A stretch of DNA of 64,000 bases from Mycoplasma sp. (lineage in GTDB: Bacteria; Bacillota_I; Bacilli_A; Mycoplasmatales; Metamycoplasmataceae), in assembly GCA_014803855.1 (NCBI GenBank), contig JAAVAX010000010.1:122365-186364 (forward strand), in the 5' to 3' direction. The notes under the pieces were generated by a model, which saw only the letters and a list, made by a program, of their open reading frames with translations, was not told the DNA's origin and did no database searches. This document shows positions 45,641-57,800 of this stretch, piece by piece. The translations under genes were made by a program, and so were the position numbers. Every line of letters begins with the position of its first letter. Position 1 is the first letter of the stretch.

Positions 45641-45862
45641 TTAATTTGACACTTCTTCTAATACATTTAATAGATCCTTAATGGTTTTAACACCATTAAT
45701 TTTTTCTGTTGGTATTTGTATATTAAAATTATCTTCAAAATCTGCAATCATTTCAACCATATCTATTGAATCTAAACCTAAATCTCTAATAACAGTATTT
45801 TCATCAAATGATTTAGATGTTTTTGATTTTATAATTTTAAATACTTCATTTTTGTATTTCAT
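45641..45862 (-). CDS. acpP: acyl carrier protein
   Basis: 73 residues, acidic. The phosphopantetheine site LGLDSIDMVEMIADFED has the Ser near residue 32. Helices and spacing are those of bacterial ACP. In organisms without fatty-acid synthesis it hands acyl groups to PlsX/PlsY-type steps. Its modifying enzyme AcpS is at 32986 and the acyltransferases at 12729 and 33287. Confidence 0.95.
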   Translation of the reverse strand: MKYKNEVFKIIKSKTSKSFDENTVIRDLGLDSIDMVEMIADFEDNFNIQIPTEKINGVKTIKDLLNVLEEVSN

Positions 45863-45921
45863 AACTAATCACATATTATTTTATATTAAAATTCTAAATA
45901 TTAAAATAAAATTAAAATATT

Positions 45922-46479
45922 ATGAATAAGATAAATGATGAAAGATTTGAAGAGATTTTATTTACACAAGAACAAATTGAAACAAGAATAAAAGAATTAG
46001 CAAATTGAATAAATGAAACATATAAAGATTCAAAAGACTTAATTTTAGTAGGTTTGTTAAAAGGTTCTATTCCTTTTATTGCTCAATTAATGAAGGATAT
46101 AAAAATTAATCACTCTATTGATTTCATTATTGCTTCTTCATATTTTGGTGGTGTTAAATCAACAGGTAATGCAAAGATAATTATGGATTTGAATACTGAT
46201 ATTTTTGGCAAAGATGTATTAATAATTGAAGATATTATTGATAGTGGAATCACTTTGTCAAAGGTTAAGGAAGTCTTGGTAGCTAGAAATCCAAAATCAT
46301 TAAGAATAATGACATTGTTAGATAAACCTTCAAGAAGAATAACCAAAATTTTTGCTGATGTTTATGGATTTGAAGTACCTGATAAATTTTTAGCAGGGTT
46401 TGGATTGGATGTAAAAGAGAAATTAAGAAACTTACCTTACATTGGAGTTTTTAATAAGAAATATATTGATGAATTATAA
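45922..46479 (+). CDS. hpt: hypoxanthine-guanine phosphoribosyltransferase
   Basis: 185 residues. VLIIEDIIDSGITL near 105 is the PRPP-binding loop (E-D-x-x-D-T/S-G), LVGLLKGSIPFIAQL near 41 the PP loop, and SSYFGG near 72 the flexible loop (SSY-g). Salvages hypoxanthine and guanine. One UGA Trp. Divergent from acpP over a 59-bp spacer; followed by degV after 26 bases. Confidence 0.96.
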
Positions 46480-46505
46480 AAAAATTTATTATAATTTTGT
46501 TATTT

Positions 46506-47372
46506 ATGAAATTAGCTATTGTAGTAGATTCTTCATCAGGATTAACAAAAAAGGAAGCAGAAGATAGAGGTTGATATTTTTTACCATTATATTTGACAAT
46601 AGATGGTAAAGAATATAGAGATGGTATAGATATATCTAAAGAGAATTTTTTAGAAATATATAAACCAGATTCTACAGGTAAAACCTCATGTACGCCAATA
46701 GGTGAAGCATTAAAATTACTTGAAGATTTATCTAAGAGTCATGATTTTGTTGTAGTTTATCCAATTAGTATGGGTTTATCTTCTCAATATAATAATCTTG
46801 AAGTTATTTCAAAGCAATTAAATAATGTTTTTGTTGTTAAATCAAAAAGAGTTTGTCAATTCATTGTAAAAGATTTAGTTGAACTTGAAAAAGAAGTATT
46901 ATCTAATGAACTAACTGTTAAACAAGCTGTTTCAAAAATTGAAAATCACAATTATGCTCAAGTTGATGTTTTGTTATATCCTAAGGATATTAATGTTTTA
47001 GCAAGAGGTGGTCGTTTGGCACCATCAGCCGCAAAGTTAGCTAAGTTATTAAAAATTTTCCCAGTTATTGGATTACAAGATGGAAAATTAGAAAAATTTG
47101 ATAAAGGAATGACATTTTCTAAAACATTTTTTAATACATCAGTAGATCAATATAAAAAATTAACTAAAAAAGGAAAAAGAAGCATTATATTCCTTGACAC
47201 AGCCAATGAAGATGCTGATGCAATGTGTGAAGAATTTGTTAAAAAAGCTAATTATGATGGTGATTTAATTAGAACACAAATTCCACCTGTAATAGCAATA
47301 CATACTGGATATGGAGCAATTTCTATTTTTTTCTTAGAGACAAAGCATAAGTTAGATGAATATAAATTATAG
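46506..47372 (+). CDS. DegV-family fatty-acid-binding protein
   Basis: 288 residues, one UGA Trp. MKLAIVVDSSSGLTKKEA is the DegV opening; ISMGLSSQYNN near 90 gives the second conserved S-GlSgTyq segment, and NVLARGGRLAPSAAKLAKLL near 163 the family's L-rGGRis segment. DegV/FakB proteins hold a fatty acid for phosphorylation by FakA. That would fit use of host fatty acids with PlsX/PlsY. No fakA is in the window. Confidence 0.9.
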
Positions 47373-47414
47373 TCATTGCTTATCACATTTGAATAATATT
47401 TTAAAGGAGTTAAT

Positions 47415-48161
47415 ATGATTGAAAATCAAAAGAGAAGTTTTTTCTCTAAATATCGATTAGAGATTACTGATGTTAGATCTAAATTATTAAATAGATCATT
47501 ACTATGAATGTCACTAGGTTTGATGGTGATTATTTTAGTGGCATGAATTAGTAGTGTAAATGATAACTTTAGACAATTTGTAACAACATTTTCACTTGGT
47601 AGTAGTTGATTATTTTCATGAATCTTTAATTTAATCATTATATTTGCTTTATTCTGAAGTGTTCAAAACACAAATATTAATATTGTGATTCCTTTATCTT
47701 TATATGTTTTGTTTGCTGTATATGAAGGAATGTTTATTACATCAATTTTAATTTTTACTGGAACTGTAGATGTAGCTCGTGATTTAATTTTATATATAAT
47801 GATCCCAGCTGGAATATTTACATTAATGGGAGTAATTGGTTATTTAAATTTAATTAATTTTTCTAAATTAATACCATTTTCATTTTTTGGATTTATATCA
47901 ATATTAGTTTTATCATTTGTAATGATATTTACATCTAATAAATTTATTGAATCATTATATTTTATAATTGCAGGAGCTGTTTTTATTATTTGAATAGGAT
48001 TTGATATTCAAATGATTGGTAAAACTCAACAAATGCTACCTGATTATGTTGATAAGAAGACAATAAATAGAATATCATTTATGTTTGGTATTAAATTATT
48101 TATTGATTTTGTTAACTTATTAATGCTAATAATAAGATTTCTTGGATTTGGAAGAAATTAA
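47415..48161 (+). CDS. Bax inhibitor-1 (BI-1)/YccA-family membrane protein
   Basis: 248 residues, AAAGGAG 6 bases before the ATG, eight UGA tryptophans. Seven hydrophobic segments follow a short hydrophilic N-terminus. YVLFAVYEGMFITSILIF near 95 and IWIGFDIQMIGKTQQ near 195 with GIKLFIDFVNLLMLIIRFLG near the end are the family signatures (y-l-f---eG---s and -D---i-----------a--LYlDfinlF-~lL-~lg). Members act as calcium-permeable channels in some bacteria; role here unknown. Confidence 0.85.
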
Positions 48162-48192
48162 AAAATATCAATTAATTTAAAAACATATTTAA

Positions 48193-48228
48193 AAAAAATA
48201 GCCTCATCCAAAAAAAGCTATTTTTTTT
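48193..48228. terminator. terminator between BI-1 gene and giant repeat gene
   Basis: AAAAAATAGC (48193-48202) pairs with GCTATTTTTT (48217-48226) around a 14-base loop, followed by more T. The symmetry lets it end transcripts from both convergent genes. Confidence 0.8.
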
Positions 48229-48257
48229 ATTTTTAAATTACTTTTTAATTTAATTAA

Positions 48258-51200
48258 CTATTTTCTAAATCATTTAAATAACTTTCTAAAAAATGCAAAT
48301 GCTGATAATGTAACTAATGATACGGCTGTTCCTATTGCTGCAACACTATATCATTTATTTCAAGGATTAATTTTTGAATTGCTAATTGAACTTTCAAATT
48401 CATCTGAAATATCAGGGTTATCAGTATTGTCATCACCTGTTCCTGGAATGCTTGGTTTGTTATTGTCTACTGTAGGTTGCTTACTAAAAACAATAGTAGT
48501 ATAGAAAGTTTTTTTGCTATTACCTTGTTTACCATTTTCATCATATCAAGAATTGCTACCTAAATCAAATGAAACATCAATTTTCATTCCATCTGAACTA
48601 ATATTTGCTTTTACATTAGTAATATTATTAGTGCTTTTTATATCATGATCACCCTTAATGATAATGTGTACATTTTGATAAATAAAATTGCTATTAATAT
48701 TATTTATTACTTGAACAGCAGTATTGTTAGCTCAACCTAAAGAAGATGAATTAATTGGATTAATTGTAACAGTTTGATTCTTCTTAATTTCATCAACAAT
48801 ATCATTATTTTTAAAGTTAGTAATTGTGGTGCTAAATGTTTTCTCACTGGTACCTAAATTACCATTTGCATCATATCAAGTATTACTTGATAATTTAATT
48901 TTTACATTTAATGTATTGCTATTAACATCAATTGATTCAATTGTGATTTGATTTTTGTTGTAAATATTGTAATCACCACTAAAGAATTTATTTAAATTGT
49001 CTAATACAAATTGATCAGTGATTAATGATTTAGCTTCTTCAGTTGTTTTATTAGATAAACTTATATTTGAGGCAATAATAATATTAATTATTTTTGTTTC
49101 TTTTTTAATTTCAGGTTGTTTAAAATTAATAATTTTAGTATCAAATTTTTTATTTGTATTACCTAAATTACCATTTTCGTCATATCAAGATTGAGCTACT
49201 AATTCAAATGATAATTCAATATTATTTCCATTTATTTTTTTATTTAAATTGGTGATTGAACTTGAATCTTTAATTTCGTATGAACCTTTTAGGAATGAAT
49301 TAATTTTGCTAAAAATAAATTCACTACTAATTATACTCTCAGCATTTGAACTTTCAGTATTAGATAAACCTAAGGTATATGCCTCAATTGGATTAATAAC
49401 AACAGTAGGTGATTTCTTTATGGTTTCACCTGGATTGGTTGTTCCTCCATTTGATATCTTGAAATTAATAATGGATGTTGTAAATACTTTATTTGTTGTT
49501 CCTAATTTACCATCATAATCATATCAAGTATTTGATACTAATTCAATTGAAATACTTAATGAGTTATTAGATACATTGCTTGATTTAATATTGATATTAG
49601 CAGCACTCGACACATTAATATCTCCACCAAAGAATTGTTTTAAATGATTAAACACATAATTATTATCAATAATATTTTTAGCTTCTTCAGCAGTTTTATT
49701 ATTCAAATTTAATGAACTAGCATAAATAGGATTGATAATTCTTGTTATTTCTTTTTTATCAATATCTTTAAAGTTGATAATTGTTACTTTAAATACTTTA
49801 CTTGTTGTCCCTAATTTACCATCTTTGTCATATCAAGTGCTTTCTCTTAAGGAGAATTCAAGTTCAATAGTGTTACTTATTTCTTTTATGGTAGTAATTG
49901 AAATTTGTGAATTATTTGTTAATTCATAATTCCCTTCTAAAAAGTATGAAATATTTTTAAATATAAAATCATTAGTGATAGTAGATAAAGATTGTTGAGC
50001 TGTAAAGTTATCTAATTTTAAATCTTTAGCATAAACTATATTTTTTGCTTTAGTTTCTAATTTTTTAATTTCATCAGGTTTTATAATGAAATTTTTTATT
50101 ACTGTTGTAAATGATTTTTTATTATCACCTAAGTTACCATATTCATCATATCATGAGTGTGAAACTAGATCTAATTTAACAATTAAAGAATTATTAGAAA
50201 TTTCAACATTAACATTTTCTATATTTTCTTTTACATTAATATTATAATCACCACTAAAAAATTTATTTAGATTTGTAAATATGAAATTAGCAGTTATATC
50301 ATTAATTGCTTCTTCAGCAGATTTATTATTTAGATTAATATCATTTGCACTAATAGGATCAATAATAGTTGTTTCTCTCTTCACTTCAGGAGATTTAAAA
50401 TTAATGATTTCAGTTTCAAATTTTTTATTTTCAGTACCTAAATTACCATTTTCATCATATCAGCAACCTGTTGATAGTTCAAAAGTAACTTTAATCTTAT
50501 TCTCACTTACTTCTTTAGTCACACTGATGATGAAACTTGAATTATTAATTTTATGACTTCCAGTTAAAAATATATTAATGTAATTGTAAATAAATTCATT
50601 GCTAATATAACCTAAAGCATCATTAGCAAGATAATCAGATAAATTTAATTTATGTGCTTCAATAGGGTTATTTACTTGTGTAGGTTTATTTTTATTATTT
50701 TCACCATTATCAGGATTTTCAGTAGATGGATTTTTAAAATTAGTAATAGTTGTTACAAATGTTTTTTCTATATTACCTAATTCGCCATTTTGGTTATATC
50801 AACTACCTGATATTAGTTTAATTTCAACAATTAATGAGTTGTTATTTTCTTGTATTGAATTAATTTCAATATCATTATTTTTTTGTATATTATTATCACC
50901 TGTAAAGAATTTATCTAAGTTTGTATATATAAAATTGTTATCAATTTTACTCTTAGCTTCATCACTTGTAAGATCTGCTAAATTTATATTGATAGCTTGA
51001 ATAATATCAATAATTTTAGTTTCATTCTTTTTATTTTCATCTTTAAAATTAATTATTTTAGTTTCAAATGTCTTTGTTCCACTTCCTAATTGTCCATTAC
51101 TATCATATCATGTTTGATTGCTTAAAGTTAATTCAATTGATATACTATTATCAACTACTTCTTTTTTGCTTATAGTAATATCTGAAGAGGAATTAATTAA

Positions 51201-53963
51201 ATAATCTCCTTCTAAAAAATGAATAATATTTTTAAATATAAAATCACTATTAATTTGTTCTATAGCTTGGTTTGCTAGTACATTATTTAAATTTAAATTA
51301 ACAGCATCAATAGGATTTTTCACTTTTGTAGGCAAGTGAGTAATTTCATCAGGTTTATTGTTATCTACATGGAAATTATTTATTATAGTATTAAATACTT
51401 TAGAACTAGATTCTAAATTACCATTTTGGCCATATCAAGTTAATTTATCTAATTCAATTGAAAGATTTAATTGATTATTAGATACTTCATTAGAAATGAT
51501 TTTTATGTTTTCATAAGAATTAATGTTATGACTACCTTCAAAGAATTTATTTAAATTTTCAAATACAAATTGGTTTGTAATTTTATCTTTAGCATCATTA
51601 GCACTTAAATTACTTAATTCAAGATTAGCAGCATTAATTGGATTGATAATTTTTGTTTCATTCTTGTTTATATTTTTAAAGTTAATAATCTTGGTTTTAA
51701 ATTCCTTTTGATTATTACCTAAAGCACCATTTTGGTTATATCAAGTATTAGATGCTAAGCTGAAATTAATTTCAATTGAATTTTCATTATTTAATAATGT
51801 TTTTTGAATTGAAATAATATCGCTATAACTATTTATGCTATGACTACCATATAAAAATGCATTAATGTGATTGAAAATAAATTTATTATCAATAGTATTT
51901 AATGATTGTTCAGCTGTAAATTCACCTAAATTTATTATTTTAGAATCAATAGGGTTATATACTTTAGTTTCAGTTTTTGTTATTGTTTCATTTTGTTTAA
52001 AACCTATTATCATTGTTTTGAATGATTTTTCACTATTGCCTAAATTACCATCTTGGTCATATCAACTTCCAGATGTTAGTTTTATTGTTATTTGAATAGA
52101 TATAGATGATTTACTATCAATTGAAACATTTATGTTGTTTTTATTATTAATATTTGTATTACCAGTAAAGAATTTAGTTAAATTATTGTAAATAAGTTCA
52201 TTATTAATTAATGTTACAGCTTCATCAACTTTTTTATCACTTAATGATAGATTAGATGCAAGTATTGGATTTATTATTTTTGTCTCATACTTTTGATTCT
52301 CAGTTTTAAAATTTATTATTCTTGTACTAAATTGTTTAGTGCTTGTTATTAATTGACCTGTAGAGTCATAACAAGTTTCTCCAGCAAGTTCAAACGTAAC
52401 ATCAATAGAATTACCAGTTAAACTTTTACTGATATTTGTTATTTGATAATTGCTTTTAACATTATAATCACCAGTTAAGAAAATGTTAATGTTATTAAAA
52501 ATGAATTGACTATCAATTAATGGTTCAGCCAATTTATTTGTAATGTTATGCAATTTTAATAATTCTGCATCAATAGGATTAATAACTTTTGTTTCCTTTT
52601 TAGTAATGGTAACTTCATCAGATTTAAATCCAGTAATTAAAGTTACAAATGTTTTATTATATGAACCCAAATTACCACCTTGATCATATCAACTACCTTT
52701 TAATAGTTCTAATGACATAATTATTGAGTTGTTAGAAACATATTTATTTTTTATAGATATATCTTCTTTAGATAAAATGTTTTTATCACCACTAAAGAAT
52801 TTATCTAAATTATTAAATACAAATTCATTTGTTAGACTATCTTTAGCATTAGAGGCTAATTCATTGTTTAAATTTAAACTTGAAGCACTAATTGGACTAA
52901 TGATTTTTGTTTCTTGTTTTGAAATTTCTTGCTCTTGATGTTCTAGTAAAATGTTTCCAAAATTTTTAAAATCATTTCCCTTTTGTATGTCACCATTTTC
53001 ATCATAGTAATAATTCAGTTTTATATCATTTATATAAACTTTTTTATCATCATCTGATTTTTCAAAACTTAATTGGATATTTTCGGGTTTTAAATCATTT
53101 TTGTTTTCAATATCTACTGGAGAATTTGTAAAAATATTATTTATATTGTTAATGATGTAATTTTTGATACTACTTTCATCATTAGCAACACCATTATTGA
53201 TTAAATTAGGAACCTTGAATTGGTTATAAACTTTATTATTAATTTCAGTTAAATTATCAGTATTAAATTTAGTTTCTTCAACTTTAATTGCATTTGTAGT
53301 TTCAAAAGAAGTACTGTCTACAATTATTTTGTTTGAATAATAAATATTATTGTTTAATTTAGAAAATGCCTTTTTACCTATTGTGGTAATTTTGCTACTT
53401 AATATTAATATGTTAGATAAACCTTCACATTGATAAAAAGCTTCATCACCAATATTTTTAATGTTTGATATGTAATCATAATTATCATTTTTATTTGAAA
53501 AAACAATTTGTTTAAATTCAGATTTAGAAAATGCCTTCTCACCAATGTATTCAATATTATTTCCAAAATACAATGTAACATTGTTTAATGTTTCAGATGT
53601 AAATGCTTTATCAGCTATTTTGGTTACATTAAATGCATATTCTTTTTCTTCATATCTAAAAGATATAGAATCTTTAATTACTAGTTCAGTGATATTGGTG
53701 GCATCAGATGTTAAATTTTTTACATCTTTAACCAAAATAAATTGATCACTTAAATTAATTTCATATTTAATATTATCAACAACCACATATATGTATCCAA
53801 GTTCATCTTTTTCAGCATCATAAATAATATTATTTTCTAAATTATTCTTCATAGAATAATTTAAGTTATTGTTTATTTTGTTTATTACAGGAATTGCAGA
53901 TAAACCAACAATGGCACCAATTGATGCTCCTGTTATTGCAATAATATTTTTATTCTTTTTCAT
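48258..53963 (-). CDS. giant repeat surface protein with LRR head (1901 residues)
   Basis: Start MKKNKNIIAITGASIGAIVG has a signal/anchor helix without a lipobox Cys. Residues about 85-230 are BspA-type leucine-rich repeats (KIADKAFTSETLNNVTLYFG, YIGEKAFSKSEFKQI, NIGDEAFYQCEGL, TIGKKAF). From about 345 to 1830 run 14 modules of about 105 residues, each ending near WYD-x-x-GNLG, F-T-IINFK and a following KETKIINPI segment. Two module types alternate strictly (see repeat entry). A final transmembrane helix (WYSVAAIGTAVSLVTLSAFAFF) and basic tail end it. Probably an extended adhesin-like surface rod. Every repeat Trp is UGA, so a standard-code reading shatters the gene. Confidence 0.9.
48480..52940 (-). 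repeat. seven tandem A-B double modules (14 units of about 319 bp)
   Basis: Trp of the WYD motif recurs from 52689 to 48546, 13 intervals of roughly 304-339 bp. Type A modules have the helix (L)-x-KFF-x-G (NNLDKFFSGD, TNLNKFFSGD), type B have I-x-x-FL-x-G (NNINIFLTGD, KNISYFLEGN). The order is A-B seven times without exception; the last B is worn (VHIIIKGDHDI). In module 2 the Trp is Cys. Confidence 0.9.
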
Positions 53964-54352
53964 AATAATTAAATTTTATCATTAACAAAAATAAATATAT
54001 TAACTATGAAAATACCAATTTTGTAACTATTTATTTGTATTTATTAATGCAATTTATATTATTTAAATAAAAAATATTTTATAAGAAATTAACACACCAA
54101 AAAATCTATAAATTTAATTTATAGAATAATAAGGGAGTATGAACTTATTCAATTGATTACATTATAACATTTTTGTTAATCTTTAATTTCTTAAATAGAA
54201 ATTTCTAATTAATTAATTAATATTGTCAAAATATTATTATCTTGTGAATTTTTTATTTCAAATATTGTACTTCAATACTTGATAAAATGCCTATTGAAAA
54301 ACATAATACAAACCCAATTAAATAATCCACATCTTATAAAATTTTTCAATTT
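53964..54352. other. 389-bp AT-rich spacer with promoter and hairpin of the giant gene
   Basis: No gene. On the minus strand an extended -10 (TGT-TATAAT, near plus 54166-54174) lies about 200 bases before the giant gene's ATG. Between them is the hairpin at 54095-54121. The rest shows nothing I can name. Confidence 0.5.
54095..54121 (-). promoter_or_regulatory. terminator-like hairpin in the 5' UTR of the giant gene
   Basis: On the minus strand CTATAAATT-A-AATTTATAG (54121-54103) followed by A and six T. A 9-bp perfect stem with T-run about 45 bases after the presumed start of transcription would stop transcripts early unless countered. The one-base loop is too tight to form as written, so two or three inner pairs must open. 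The second surface gene in the window with such a hairpin before its ATG. Confidence 0.5.
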
Positions 54353-54844
54353 TTATTTAAATTTTGATTTAGATCAATTCATATTAGAATTTTCCATAAA
54401 TCTAAGGAATGCATTAAAGATGAATAAATTATGATCACTTATATTTTTAGATGTAGTAAATTTGTTTTGTTCTTTATTTAGTAAAATCTCAACATTATCA
54501 TAAGGTAAATATAATTTAGAATTTTTATCATTAAGTATATTTAAGAAAATCTCTTTAGTTGGTAAATTGTTTAACTCATTATTTTTTAAGTTTTTAATTA
54601 CTAAATTTGAATTTCTTGCAATGCTTAATTGATATTCAAAATGTTCTACATCTATTTTTTTAACAATATTACTTTGTTGATTATTAATATTATTATCTTG
54701 TTTATTCTTTCTTTTTTGTTTATTCTTTCTTCTAATAACAAGAAAAATTCAGATGCAAAAGAGTGTTAATAATGCTATTATGAAGAAGAAAATTACTCCA
54801 GCAATAACTGGATTATTATTAAAAAAATCTTGAATAAATGTCAT
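54353..54844 (-). CDS. single-pass membrane protein, unknown
   Basis: 163 residues. Begins MTFIQDFFNNNPVIAG, then one transmembrane helix (about 13-37), a basic stretch RRKNKQKRKNKQ and a hydrophilic C-terminal domain of about 110 residues ending NWSKSKFK. The positive stretch after the helix puts the C-terminal domain in the cytoplasm. Two UGA tryptophans. It starts 9 bases after the stop of the large helicase, so they are co-transcribed; it might anchor the helicase or its complex to the membrane, which is only a guess. No family recognised. Confidence 0.7.
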
Positions 54845-54853
54845 TTTTAACTT

Positions 54854-57800
54854 CTACCTTCTTCTATTTCTAGTTAGTATTTTTTCTCTAACATTTTTAG
54901 CTTTACTTTTACTTTTCTTCTTAGTATTACTTTTTGATTTTTTTGATTTTGCTTGTTTATCATCTTTTTTATGTTCAGTACTATTATTTGGATTTAAAAA
55001 TTCTTTATCACTATCATAGTATAGTGGTTCATCAATTTCAATAACTTCAAGACGATTTCTTGAATTTCTTATTAATGTATTTGAAATAATTGTATTTCCA
55101 TTTTCATCAATACTGTATTTATTAATTTTAGTTATTCTTAATGGTTCTACTCAATTAGCCAAATTAAGTGTTAGCATATTGATAATACCATCAATAATAG
55201 ATTTACGTTTGTATACTTTTGATCATTGTAATGAAGATAGAGCAAAGAATTTTCAGTTACGTGTTTCTAAAAATTTACGGTTATAGAAATCTCTTTGTTT
55301 ACCATTAATCATAACATCATAGATAAATTCATCACAGAAGATTCCTATAATATTTCTTTTTGTTCTTCTATCTCTAATTACTAAGTCAATCTTTACATTA
55401 CCTTCATATCATCCATCAACAATTTCAATTCTAGGTTCAAATGCAAATAGTTGTTCTAGATCTTCTTTTAAATCAGGTGCAATTCTACTAATTGCTCTAC
55501 CTTTCATATCATTAGAAAAATCAACCATAGCATTGTTTTTAATATATGGTTTAAATATTGCTTGTATTTTAGGATCATTTAAGTTATGACCATTGTGTGT
55601 TAGTAATTTAGCATATTCTAAATAATCTTTTAATATTAATAAACTTTGATTGTTATCAGCAATAATTTCATCAATTTCAAATGATGTAACAAGATGTAAT
55701 GCTAGTCTAGAACGAGTAATCAATACATTTAGGTAGTTTGGACCTACATCTTCTCCTAATAGACCTAGTGTGTTATTAACAGATAAGAAATTAGATGCAT
55801 TTGTGTCATCTTTACTTGCTACAAATGAAATAATAATGTTATCTCTTTCAGAACCTTGAACTTTTTCACATGTTAGAACAAACATTGAATTATCTTCACC
55901 ATCATCACTTATTCTTAAAAATTCATTTGTTACTAATTTTGAAGGATGTTCTAGTAGCAAGTTCTCAATGTAATCACGTTGTTCATTAGTTGTGGTAATA
56001 ATACCAATAGTTCCATGATTTGGTTGTTCAACAATTTGTTCAACAATTTTAACAACTCTTTCTGCTTCAACTTTATTAATTCTGTTTTTACAAATACCAT
56101 TTGTTTTAATCAAGTTAATTCCTGTAGTAATACAAGGTGGTTGTTCATTTTGATCATCAGCTACATGAATCATATTTCTATAGAACACAACATTTGAAAA
56201 TTCAAACAGTTCCTTTTTAACTGAACGATAGTGATATTCTAAAACAATGGTTTGAATTTTTGTACCAATGTATTCTAGCAATGAAATTGGAGTCTCAAAA
56301 ACTTTATATTTCATTAAACCATTTGAATTATTATTTCCATTATTATTTTCAACAATTGAAGATTGCATTAATTGATATTTATTATATTTTTCAATATTTT
56401 GTTGATATGTAGCAGGAGGTAATTGTTTAATATCTCCAGAAATTATTCAACGGTTACTACGGTATAGTAATGGGAAAGCATTTTCTAATGGAATCATAGA
56501 AGCTTCATCAATGATACAGATATCAAAAAGCGAGTTTTTACAGATTACATATTTTGAAATCATGTTTGGACTACCAAGAATTAATGGAAATATTAATGAA
56601 ATAATATTTGAATAATTAATTAATATATCATCAACAGAATTTAGTACTTCAGTGTTTTTAACAATTGCATATAAGTTGTTAAAATCACTTGCTAATTTTT
56701 TATCTTCTTTTAGAACACTAACTACTTTTAGAGCGAATAGAAATTCAGTAGTTCTAATATCTTCACCTAATTTATTAGTTATTAAGTTATCAATTATTTC
56801 ATAGTAATTTTCATTATCAACTTGAAAACTATCTCCATGATCAGCTGCAAATTTTTCCATTAAATAATATGAGTGATAAAATTCATAATCAAATTCATCA
56901 GGTGAATAACTTTTAATAAACTCAACTACTTGTTCAGTTGATTTTTGTTTTACTAAACTTGAAGTTTTGTTATATCAATTTAAATCATGACTTTTTATAA
57001 TATCAATACTATAGTCATCTAAACTTTGAAATAATTTATATAGTGATCAATATAAAGCTTTATCATCATTAGCATAATTTTCCAAGTTTACTTGCTCTCT
57101 ATTTGAAAGGAACTCACTTACTTTTTCTTCTGATAAGTTCTCAATAGCTTCATCGATATTTTTTGTCATTGCATATTGAATTAAGTAGTTATCATAAAAT
57201 AAATCAGTACCATCATAGTATTTAATTACATTAAATGCTTGTATAAATAAATCATCAGCAAAATTTAATGTTTCTTTTATTTTATTAATTTGATGATATT
57301 CATGATAGTCATCACCAATTTTATTTATCTTGAATCAAAAGTCACTTGAAGAATCAGAGTTTTTTATAATAGGTCCAACTAAATGGATAACATTTTTTAA
57401 ATCTTCTTTTTGAATATTTTTCTTAAATATGTATTCAGGATAATTTTGGCCATCTTCAGTCATCATGATTTTCTTAAAATCATTTACTTTTTTATAAATA
57501 GCATCTAATTTTTCAGAAACAACATTAGTATTTGTTGAAGCAATTGAATCTCTAATCCCATAAACTAAACTTATTCTTTCTAGTCCATTTTTTAATTGAG
57601 ATGTAAATTCTTTTGCAAAATTATCAGATTCAAATAATTTAAGTGAATAATTACGTAATCTACCTAATCTATTAAATATAACATTTGCAGCTTCTTTTTT
57701 TTCTGTAGAGAATAAAACGGATTTTAAATTATTAACTGCATTTGCAATTATTGAAGAAATTGTTTGTGATTTACCATTACCAGCAGCACCAGATATAACT

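Noticed and set aside
48480..52940. Regular repeats every ~319 bp, considered as a CRISPR-like array
   Set aside because: Units are protein modules in one open frame with silent and conservative changes; no short identical repeats with unique spacers.
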